Source: Bacillota bacterium (GTDB taxonomy: Bacteria > Bacillota > Desulfotomaculia > Desulfotomaculales > Ammonificaceae). From it: a stretch of 64,000 bases of DNA. The notes under the pieces are model-generated. The model was not told the origin of the DNA and searched no databases. It worked only from the letters and a program-made list of their open reading frames with translations. Positions 53,435 to 61,259 of this stretch are shown piece by piece. Every line of letters begins with the position of its first letter. Positions within the stretch are counted from its first letter, which is position 1. The DNA is taken from assembly GCA_040755295.1 (NCBI GenBank), contig JBFMBK010000005.1, positions 1 through 64,000 on the forward strand, written 5' to 3'. The translations under genes were made by a program, and so were the position numbers.

Positions 53435-55026
53435 GAGTGTATAGTTTCAGTAGGTAAAAGAGGAGGTCATAAAGAAATGAGACCTCAAGCGGTTGCATAA
53501 AAGCAGCCCTCCCAGCCAAAGGAGTTGAGGTCTCGTGGTTAATGTTCGATGTTTGGCAGATGCAGTCCTGCATTTAACGGAAGGTTTTAGCGAAGTTGTA
53601 GGTTCAGTTAGTAGCTTTGAGGAGTTGGAAGAAAGGGTCCAGGGTTTGGTGCAAAGGGTGTCTTTGATGATAATGGCCGAAGTTTTAGAGGAAATAGATA
53701 AGAAGCTTTTGGCGGAACGGGATCAGAAGACGCTTGAAAATGTAGGGTTACGTAAACGAAGTATCGTGACGAGTTTTGGAGAATTGAGCTTCAGGCGCAG
53801 ACTGTATCGTGAAACCAAGACGCAGGAATGCCGATTTTTGTTGGATGAAACGCTGGATTTGGGCGAGAGGAAGCAGATAAGCCCGCGCATGAGCAAGATA
53901 ATGATCAAGTTGGGGACGGAAATGCCTTTTAGGCGGGCAAGCCGCTTGTTAGAGTATATAGCACCTGGGGTACATGCAATGACGGTTTGGTCGGCAGTCC
54001 AACGGGCGGGCCGGATGGTAGCAGAGGAAGCAAAGGCTTCGCGGACAGCGGTGTTTAAACATGGGGAAATACCATTGGGGAAGAAAACTACGCGAGAGTT
54101 GTTTATCGAAGCCGATGGGGTTATGATCCGGCAGCAGCGTGCGAAAGCCTGTGTTGGTGAAGTCAAGCTTGTTGTAGGATATGAGGGTAAAGAAGGGAAG
54201 CCCCGACGCTTGGTGAACCGTCATAGCGTGGCGGGGTTGACGAATGGTGAAGCAATTTGGGAAGAGGCCAGCGTATTGTTTGGCAGTGAGTGGGCGCTGG
54301 ACGGAATAGAAGAGGTGCGGATTGGCGGGGATGGTGCCAGGTGGATTAAGGAAGGTGGAAAAGCCTTTTTCCCACAAGCCAGTTATCATTTGGACCGGTT
54401 TCATTTACGGAAAGGACTAACCGAAGCGCTATCTTTCTGCAGTAAATGTTATAACGAAGCAGCTGAAGGCATAGCGACAGGTGATCGTGAAGTTGTACTA
54501 TCTGCTTTAGAGCAGGCTCTAAAGCAGGCGCCTGGCCGCCCGGCAAGGAAACGAATACGGCAATTGAGGAAGTACCTCTTAGAAAACTGGGAAGGGATCG
54601 CCTCGCTGCCGGAAAATGAGAGGCTGGGGACCATTGAAGGGCAGGTTCGCCATACGATTACCCGGCGAATGAAACGGATAGGGGCACGGTGGACCCCTGA
54701 AGGAGCCGACCGTATGGCCCGTCTTTTGGCGGTGCGGGCTAACGGAAAACTCGGTGACTATAATAAAGCCGGCCGCAATTATCGTCAGGACATCTTTAAG
54801 AGAATTATGCCTCCCACGGCCATAGCAAAATCTTTAAAAGCAGCTTGTGGAGAGTATGTGGATTGGCTGGCAGCAGAAGTCCCGGCTTTACAAGGACCTT
54901 TCGCTGGAAAACCGTGGGTCAAGCATGTCTTACGGGAACTTACCTCAGTAAGGTGGTCCCTCCAAGGCTGAGGGTTACCTCTATAATTTAAATCTGGGAG
55001 GCTCACCTACTGAATCTTGACACGGC
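53435..55026 (+). mobile_element. ISLre2-type insertion sequence
   Basis: About 1.59 kb with one transposase gene. Imperfect inverted ends: left AGTGTATAGTTTCAGTAGGT, right (minus strand) CGTGTCAAGATTCAGTAGGT. The same 12 bases CGTGTATATCGG flank both sides (53423-53434 and 55027-55038), which looks like a target duplication, longer than the 8-9 bp usual for this family. Confidence 0.8.
53535..54971 (+). CDS. ISLre2 family transposase (UPF0236)
   Basis: 478 residues, intact. N-terminal helical part, then RKRSIVTSFGELSFRRRLYR, LGERKQISPRMSKIMIKLGTEMPFRRASRLLEYIAPG, catalytic-core region LFIEADGVMIRQQR (first Asp) and RIGGDGARWIKEG (second Asp), FHLRKGLTEAL, and a C-terminal ARWTPEGADRMARLLAVRANG (Glu nearby). 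GTG start after AAAGGAGTTGAGGTCTC. It seems functional, as the frame is open and both ends are present. Confidence 0.93.
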   Translation: MVNVRCLADAVLHLTEGFSEVVGSVSSFEELEERVQGLVQRVSLMIMAEVLEEIDKKLLAERDQKTLENVGLRKRSIVTSFGELSFRRRLYRETKTQECRFLLDETLDLGERKQISPRMSKIMIKLGTEMPFRRASRLLEYIAPGVHAMTVWSAVQRAGRMVAEEAKASRTAVFKHGEIPLGKKTTRELFIEADGVMIRQQRAKACVGEVKLVVGYEGKEGKPRRLVNRHSVAGLTNGEAIWEEASVLFGSEWALDGIEEVRIGGDGARWIKEGGKAFFPQASYHLDRFHLRKGLTEALSFCSKCYNEAAEGIATGDREVVLSALEQALKQAPGRPARKRIRQLRKYLLENWEGIASLPENERLGTIEGQVRHTITRRMKRIGARWTPEGADRMARLLAVRANGKLGDYNKAGRNYRQDIFKRIMPPTAIAKSLKAACGEYVDWLAAEVPALQGPFAGKPWVKHVLRELTSVRWSLQG

Positions 55027-55044
55027 CGTGTATATCGGTGGAAC

Positions 55045-55094
55045 TTGACAGATATATCAAATAGATATATAATGGCCTTATACCAATTTGATAT
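55045..55094 (+). promoter_or_regulatory. padR promoter with inverted-repeat operator
   Basis: TTGACA (55045-55050), 17 bp, TATAAT (55068-55073) is a perfect consensus. ATATCAAAT (55054-55062, in the spacer) and ATTTGATAT (55086-55094) form a perfect 9-bp inverted repeat flanking the -10 box and start point, a likely site for autorepression by the PadR protein. It begins 19 bp right of the IS end. Confidence 0.8.
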
Positions 55095-55106
55095 GGAAGA
55101 GGTACG

Positions 55107-55598
55107 ATGATTGAATTGCCGATTCTGGGCCTGCTTAAGGACGGGCCGTTGCACGGCTACGAGCTGAAGCGCCGGTTGGAGAGTATCGTCGGCTACTTCG
55201 GCAGGGTCAGCTACGGTTCTCTTTATCCCATGCTCAGAAAGCTGGAGGAGCGCGGCTGCGTTAGTAAGACGGTAGAAGAGCGGCCAGGTAAGAGGCGCGT
55301 CACTTACCGGATCACGCCTGAGGGGGAGGTACGCTTCGTGGAGTTGTTACGGGACCCTGGCGTTTCCTTTGGCCTGAAGATGCTGTTCTTCCGGAACATC
55401 CCGCCCTCGGACCGCAAACGGCTGCTGGAGCGGCAGCGTGATGAATGGGCGCGCAAGCTAAAAGAGCGCCGGTGTGTCCGGGAGCGAATCGGCAACCGCT
55501 CGGTAGACCACTACCGGACCGCGCTCCTGGCGCGGTCCATCGAACACCTGGAGCAAGACATCGCCTGGATTCAGCGTCTCATTGAGGAGGAAAACTGA
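55107..55598 (+). CDS. PadR family transcriptional regulator
   Basis: 163 residues. Winged-helix domain ELPILGLLKDGPLHGYELKRRLESIVGYFGRVSYGSLYPMLRKLEERGCVSKTVEERPGKRRVTYRITPEGEVRF, the PadR signature, plus a C-terminal helical domain (RKRLLERQRDEWARKLKERR..HLEQDIAWIQRL) of the Vir_act_alpha_C type. Stop overlaps the exporter ATG by one base, so it likely represses the efflux gene and itself, with drug or phenolic ligands as inducers (family knowledge). Confidence 0.93.
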   Translation: MIELPILGLLKDGPLHGYELKRRLESIVGYFGRVSYGSLYPMLRKLEERGCVSKTVEERPGKRRVTYRITPEGEVRFVELLRDPGVSFGLKMLFFRNIPPSDRKRLLERQRDEWARKLKERRCVRERIGNRSVDHYRTALLARSIEHLEQDIAWIQRLIEEEN

Positions 55599-57333
55599 TG
55601 AAAAGGTTCGCGGTCACTGAAGACAACTATAAATGGTGGGGCCTGACGGCCATGCTTGTGGGCACATTTACCGTCGTCCTGAGCCTGAGCTTTCTTTTTC
55701 CGGCCACCCCGGTCATCATGCGGGACTTCGGTGTTCCTATCGAAGCGGTGGCCTGGCTCAGCCTGGCCTACGCCCTCGGCGCCTCCGTCTTTGAGCCGAT
55801 GTGGGGCCGGTTGGGGGATATGCACGGACGCAGGCGGAACGCCCTCATCGGGCTCGGCCTCTTCACCGCCGGCGCCTTTGCCTGTGCGTTGAGTCCCGGC
55901 ATCTGGTTCATGGCGGGCGCCCGTTTCGTCCAGGGCCTGGGCGCGGCGGCGGTCATCCCCATCGGTATGGCCTTCATCGGCGAGAACTTTCCCCACGCGG
56001 AGCGGGGCCGTGCCCTCGGGGTATAGGGCATGATTTCCGGCGCCGCCCCGGCCTTCGGCCCGACGCTCGGCGGGTACCTGATCGACTGGTTTGACTGGCG
56101 GGCGATCTACTGGGCCAGTGTGCTGTTAGGGCTGGCCGGCATTGCGGCCGTCGCGCTGGTGGTGAAAGAATCGCGCCGGGCGCGGCCGGAGCCCTTCGAC
56201 CTGCCGGGCTCGGCGCTGCTTTTCCTTGCCGCGGGCAGCTTGCTCGTCGCCCTGAACCAGGGGCGGTCATGGGGTTGGGATTCGGTGTTGACCGTGGGAT
56301 TTGCCGCGAGCTTCATTTTCTTTTTAGCTCTTTTCATCGCTGTAGAGAGGCGTACCGCGCACCCGGTGGTGGACCTGTCCATCGTGCGCACACGCCTGTT
56401 CGCCGCGGCGGGGACCGCCGTCTTTATCTCGTTTCTGGTCTTCCAGGGCGCCTTCTTCCTGATACCGTTTTTTCTCCAGCAGGTGCAGGGCTACTCGGTC
56501 GGCCAAACGGGCCAGCTCGTCATGCCCCTGTTTCTCGGGATTATGGGCGCTTCGCTGCTGAGCGGCCGGATGAGCGACTGGACCGGGGCGCGGCTGCCCG
56601 CCGTGCTGGGAGCGTCGCTGACATCCCTTGCCCTTTACCTCCTGTCGCTGGTACACCGCGAAACGAGTTACGCCTTTTTGCTGGCGGTGATGGCGGTTCT
56701 CGGCGTCGGTATCGGCGCAATGCTGCCGCCCCTCTCGCGGGCGGTTACGGGCGATGTGCCGTTGCGCCGAATCGGGGCGGCGAGCGGTATTTTCAACATG
56801 GTGCGCAACCTCGGCGGTCCCTTCGGCGTTGCCGTCGCCGCGACCGTCTTTGCCCAGCGGACGGCCGATGCCGCCAGGACTTACGTCGCGGAACGCTTGG
56901 CCGCGCTGGGGGTTGACCCGCGCTTAATTCACGAACTGCCGCGCTTGCAGGAACTCGTCCGGAATGGCGCTCTCGACCCGGCGCGGCGGCGCCAACTCGG
57001 CCTGCTGCGCGAACTCGGCCCCCGGATCCAGGACAGGAGATTCAGGCCGAGGCGCGGCTCCAGGCGCTGCAGTCGGCGTTTACCGACGTGGCGCTGGTGC
57101 TGCTGGCCGTCTCGGCGATAGGCATCCTGGCGACGCTGGCGGTGGGCGCAGGGCGGCGAAAGATCACCTGGGCGCCGGATACGCTGGCGATACTGGATCG
57201 TTTCCCGGCGGCGCTGCGCGCGCGGGCGCGCTCCGGTTTCGAGAAGGCCGCCGGTAACCGGGGGCTGCGTTTGGTTACACCGGACCTGGTGGTCGAAGTC
57301 GGCAGGGGATGGAAGGTCGGACGGCCTGATTAA
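55598..57333 (+). pseudogene. Broken DHA2-type MFS drug exporter
   Basis: 14-helix EmrB/QacA type: motif A GRLGDMHGRRRNALIG, motif C GAAPAFGPTLGGYL. Two lesions: an in-frame TAG at 56024-56026 (between RGRALGV and GMISGAAP, where TGG is expected) and a frameshift near 57018-57035, at or next to a CCCCC run, after which the frame continues as EIQAEARLQALQSAFTDVALVLLAVSAIGILATL. The tail (ITWAPDTLAILDRFPAALRARARSGFEKAAGNRGLRLVTPDLVVEV) resembles the PCP_red domain of protochlorophyllide-reductase-type proteins. Regulator intact, transporter dead unless read through. Confidence 0.85.
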
Positions 57334-57387
57334 AAGGCGTAAATATATTTTCTTCCGGCTCGTCCGGGTTGGGAAGAACCCGCCCTA

Positions 57388-60000
57388 TTAGGTGTGGCAA
57401 TCGCTGCAGTCAAGGCGGGGATCGTTCCAGGAGTTGTACTGTCCGGCGCCGTGGCAATTATAACAGAAGCCGCGGTTGTTCATCCGCAGCAGCGCCGACG
57501 TTTCGCCGGTTCCACCCTCGGAACGCGGCCAGCTTGTCGCCCAGCCTTCCATGACGGCGGCGGTGCTGTGCGCCCGGTGGCAACTGAGGCACGCCAACGT
57601 ATCGGGAGCGCCCTGGTCCTCCAGCGGGGTGCCGGTGCTGATGCCGCCGTCGGCGCCGTCCGGAAGGAAGACGTGGGGCACGTCCATCGGGTGGCGCCAT
57701 AAGCCGAGGTGCTCGGTCGCGTGTCCGGCTCCCGGGTTGTTATCGAGATCGCAAGTCTTAAACTTGCTGTGGCAGGAGCCGCACCAGGCGGTGCTGCCGC
57801 TGATGTAGTCGGTGACCCGGTAGCCGTAAGAAACGCCGGTGGACGCCCGGAGGAATTCTACACCGAGTCCGGTGTACGTGCCATCGAGGACGCTGGTCCG
57901 CAGGAGCCGCGGGTTGGGCGCGTCCGGCCCGCCGGCGTGCGGGTCGTGGCAGGAGCTGCATTCGAGGCCGCTGCCGGTCAGCTCGGTTTGACCGCCCGGG
58001 ATGAAATAGTCGCCTGCCAGGTCGCTTGATTCCAGACCGCCGGTTTCATCGGCGTAACCCCAGACGTTGTGCCGCGAGGTTACCGGTTCATATGTGCCGC
58101 CGGAGACGCTGTACTCCTTCCCGGCGTCGGGAATCGTCAGCCTCTCGAAACCGCCCGCGGTCGAGGGATACCAGACGGACCCTACGCCTTCCACGTATCC
58201 CTGGATTTTGCCGAACTGAACGTCGTACGGCGCGCTCGTGCTTCCCTGACCGTGGCAGAGGTAACAGAAGTGCGCCTGGGTCGGCCCCGTCTTTAGCAGA
58301 TTCGGAGATTGGGCGGCGTGGGCGACGTGGCAGCCGGCACAGGCGTCGGTGGTGCTGGAAAAGTTTCCGTGGGTTGCGTTCTCGGTGGCGGGGTTCCAGT
58401 AGTCCACGATCAGGCTGTCCTGGTGGCACGTAGAACAACTCATACTAAGCACGCTCGGGTGCGGCGCTGTCGCGTGGCTGCCGGTGTCGTGGCAGGCGTC
58501 GCAGTTAGTTTGCTGGTTAGTTACGGCGTCTTTGACCTGCTGCCCGGCGCCGCCGCCGTGGCACGTCAGGCAGTCGTACCGCTGGCCGGTGTCGTCGAGG
58601 TGCCGGTAATGTTCCTCGGTTAGACGTGAAAGGTGACAGCATCGGCAGTTTGTCATGTCGGTCGTTGTTTCGTGGGCGGCGGGGAGGTCCGCCGGGTGGA
58701 CCGGGATTTTATAACTGTACGTCGAGTTGTGGCACTGCTCGCAGCCGGTATAAACGTAGCCGTCATGACCAGCATCATAAGTATCTGAGATTTCCGCTGT
58801 CCCGTGCGGAGCCGTTCCGTGGCACTCCCGGCAATCATAGACCGGCTGGCTGCCGCCGTGGCACTTGGCGCAGTTGCTCATGTTTTGGTGGCCCCCGGGA
58901 TAAGCCGTGTGGCAGTCGGTGCACGCCGGGCTCGGCATGAGCCCGGTGACCATGACGTAGAACGTACAGGTCAGGGAGCTGGACGAACCGGCGGCGTCGT
59001 ATGCCGTAAGCTGGACGGTGTGGCTGGCGTCGTTTGCCAAAGGCGTTGCCGGCGTGTAGCTCACGGTGCCGCTCCCGGCGTTGTACGAGGCGGACACCTC
59101 TACGCCGTCCACCAGCATCTTGTTGCTCGCAACCGTGCCGTTATCCGTTACGTGGGCGGAGATAGCCGGCGTCCGGGTGGTGACGGTGGCGCCGTCGGCC
59201 GGAGACGGGTTGCTGAGCTGCGGCGGCGCCGCAACGGTGAAGGACCAGTTGTGCTCCGACGTTTTGCCGTAGGCGTTGGCGATGGAAACAAAGACGGGTG
59301 TGTTTCCGTCGGGTAACGACGCAGGCGTATAAGAGATCGTACCTTGAGTATAGTCATAAATCGGGCCGCCCTCATCATAGCCCACAATCTCAAAGCTGAA
59401 AGCGGCGCCGACCTGCTGCCCGTTAACCCGCATGATTACGGAAGCACTGTCCAGGTTCACGTTGAGAGGGTCCTGGACGTGTACGCTGATGGCCGGGTTT
59501 GCGACATTAACGACGGCGCCGTCCGCCGGCGTCACCGAAGAAAAAGTCGCGGGGGGAATCTGGACGTCAAAGGACCAGGTATCGGTGGATGTTTCCGAGT
59601 TGACGTTGGCAATGGAAACAAACACGCTGTAAGACTGTCCGTCCTGCAGCGGCGCCGGAGGCGTGTAGGAAATCGTGCCCCTGGTGTAATCGTCAATAAC
59701 CCACACAGGGTTATATGGATCGCTGTAATCCCAGTGGCCGGGGTGGGTGATGCCGGCGTCGACCGGTTGCCCGTTAAGCTGCATGATCAAAGAATTATCA
59801 TCCAGATTTACCGCGTCATCGACGACCACACTGATGGTCGGCTTCCAGACGGTGGTTGTGGGACTGGGCGTTTTATCGGACCAAACCGCCGGGCCCGTGG
59901 CCGACGATGCAACCATGACAAAGCCTGCCACTATAACGGTGACTACCCCGACAATAAACAACCACCGTACCGGCAAGGGCAGGGAGCGAAAAATCTTCAT
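57388..60000 (-). CDS. Exported multihaem c-type cytochrome with Ig-like repeats (15 haems)
   Basis: 870 residues. Basic N-terminus and one hydrophobic helix (about 12-33, WLFIVGVVTVIVAGFVMVAS) as signal or anchor. Residues about 35-345 hold three Ig/cadherin-like units, each ending GTxSYTPxxxLxDGxxxxVxxxAxN...WSF and starting SVTPADGAVV-type. From about 355 to the end there are 15 CxxCH motifs: CTDCH, CAKCH, CRECH, CEQCH, CRCCH, CLTCH, CDACH, CSTCH, CAGCH, CYLCH, CSSCH, CGSCH, CLSCH, CYNCH, CSDCH. The last lies one residue before the stop. Suggests electron transfer at or beyond the cell surface. No maturation or partner genes adjacent. Confidence 0.92.
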   Translation of the reverse strand: MKIFRSLPLPVRWLFIVGVVTVIVAGFVMVASSATGPAVWSDKTPSPTTTVWKPTISVVVDDAVNLDDNSLIMQLNGQPVDAGITHPGHWDYSDPYNPVWVIDDYTRGTISYTPPAPLQDGQSYSVFVSIANVNSETSTDTWSFDVQIPPATFSSVTPADGAVVNVANPAISVHVQDPLNVNLDSASVIMRVNGQQVGAAFSFEIVGYDEGGPIYDYTQGTISYTPASLPDGNTPVFVSIANAYGKTSEHNWSFTVAAPPQLSNPSPADGATVTTRTPAISAHVTDNGTVASNKMLVDGVEVSASYNAGSGTVSYTPATPLANDASHTVQLTAYDAAGSSSSLTCTFYVMVTGLMPSPACTDCHTAYPGGHQNMSNCAKCHGGSQPVYDCRECHGTAPHGTAEISDTYDAGHDGYVYTGCEQCHNSTYSYKIPVHPADLPAAHETTTDMTNCRCCHLSRLTEEHYRHLDDTGQRYDCLTCHGGGAGQQVKDAVTNQQTNCDACHDTGSHATAPHPSVLSMSCSTCHQDSLIVDYWNPATENATHGNFSSTTDACAGCHVAHAAQSPNLLKTGPTQAHFCYLCHGQGSTSAPYDVQFGKIQGYVEGVGSVWYPSTAGGFERLTIPDAGKEYSVSGGTYEPVTSRHNVWGYADETGGLESSDLAGDYFIPGGQTELTGSGLECSSCHDPHAGGPDAPNPRLLRTSVLDGTYTGLGVEFLRASTGVSYGYRVTDYISGSTAWCGSCHSKFKTCDLDNNPGAGHATEHLGLWRHPMDVPHVFLPDGADGGISTGTPLEDQGAPDTLACLSCHRAHSTAAVMEGWATSWPRSEGGTGETSALLRMNNRGFCYNCHGAGQYNSWNDPRLDCSDCHT

Positions 60001-60212
60001 AACATTTGTACCTTTACTTTAATAATATACTGATTATTCAATCAATTAACTTTTTAACCTTACCATTCTCACCGGTAAATCACAGTCAAATTAGCTTCTT
60101 TAAATTATATACACCAATTTTATTGGAATTCAAGGTAAAGTCAACTAATTTGATCAGCTTTCTTGAACAAGAAGGAGTGCAAACAAGGAGAATCTATTTA
60201 AAGTCTAAGATG

Positions 60213-61259
60213 TTATCTCGTCGTTCTAAACTCCCGTAGCCGGCTGTATTCCACTAAGCGATTCAGAGTCTTTAAGGTGAAGACTTTTCCTCGTGTAGCA
60301 AGAAGGAGTTTTTTCATGTCTTCGCGGCGGACACCGAAGCCACGACCGGCGATGCAGGCGATTACCTCAAATTTAGGTGAGTCCTCAGGCCGTCCTATCA
60401 GACTAAGTTCAGCAAGATGCTGGATACGAGTTACCTTATCCCGGGCTGTCCCGTCGTCTTCAGTGATCTTAGCTTCTATTACTACCTGCGGGTTAAACTC
60501 ACTAGGAATAATGAAGTCCGGCGCCTGATCAAAACCGGAGATACGCTCCGCACGTTTCGTTTTTCTGTAGCTGATACCTGTCTTCACGAGCACATCCTCG
60601 ATTGCTGATTCCAGACTGTCACCGACCAACTCCGAAACGGAGTCTCTGTGTCCGGCAAAAGGTCGACCCAGGAACCGCTCATAGAGAAGCATTGCATAAG
60701 GCACTCCCATACCTGAAAGTGCTCTGATGGAATCGGGGCCGTTTCTGGTATCGGCCTTGTCCAGACGGTGTATTTTATCTGATTGCACGCCCGGAACCTG
60801 CGAGTTAAGCAACTGGCAAGCTATTTCCACAAGGGCCTTTATCCTGCTGGTTATAGTGTTACTGCGTCGTAATGAAATCAGAGGCGCCATCCGAATACCA
60901 CGGTCTAAAGTACGAACAAACCCTTGACTCACCTCAACCCCTGTTCGTTGGGTTGCGATGTAAGCCCATTCCGGTGGGGTGAAACCAAGCATTGTCCGTA
61001 GAACAATAAAACACATCGGGATTTGAAAAACCACATCCATTACCGACTCAACTTGTATATTCTTAAATCCGCTTGTTGCTTGCTTCAGTGACTCGTATCC
61101 TTTTTCAAAAACCGGGTAATCAATAAATCCTTCGCCCTTAGGGAGAACGAGGAATTCCGATTCAAGGCATGAGAAAACAGCAGAGACAAATGTATCAAGG
61201 TTAGCTTCAACTTCGGGGAAAGGAACCTCAAAAGAGAATTTCATCAGTTTTATCTCCAT
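60213..61259 (-). CDS. Probable restriction endonuclease (PD-(D/E)xK)
   Basis: 348 residues from the ATG at 61259, overlapping the methylase end by 32 bp (ATG at 61244 also possible). The C-terminal half has GFDQAPDFIIPSEFNPQVVIEAKITEDDGTARDKVTRIQHL: Asp in PDFI and Glu-x-Lys in IEAK form a PD-(D/E)xK core, preceded by a helix with SLESAIEDVLVKTGISYRKTKR. Coupling to a DNA methylase gene supports a type II restriction enzyme; recognition site unknown. The N-terminal half is not recognised. Confidence 0.8.
   Translation of the reverse strand: MEIKLMKFSFEVPFPEVEANLDTFVSAVFSCLESEFLVLPKGEGFIDYPVFEKGYESLKQATSGFKNIQVESVMDVVFQIPMCFIVLRTMLGFTPPEWAYIATQRTGVEVSQGFVRTLDRGIRMAPLISLRRSNTITSRIKALVEIACQLLNSQVPGVQSDKIHRLDKADTRNGPDSIRALSGMGVPYAMLLYERFLGRPFAGHRDSVSELVGDSLESAIEDVLVKTGISYRKTKRAERISGFDQAPDFIIPSEFNPQVVIEAKITEDDGTARDKVTRIQHLAELSLIGRPEDSPKFEVIACIAGRGFGVRREDMKKLLLATRGKVFTLKTLNRLVEYSRLREFRTTR

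Noticed and set aside
53121-53573. Minus-strand frame crossing the left IS end
   Set aside because: Starts inside the IS and changes character at the boundary; at most a remnant of a disrupted gene.
56024-56026. TAG in the MFS gene as a pyrrolysine codon
   Set aside because: Pyrrolysine is known in methylamine methyltransferases; here a Trp codon is expected and a second lesion follows, so decay or sequencing error is simpler.
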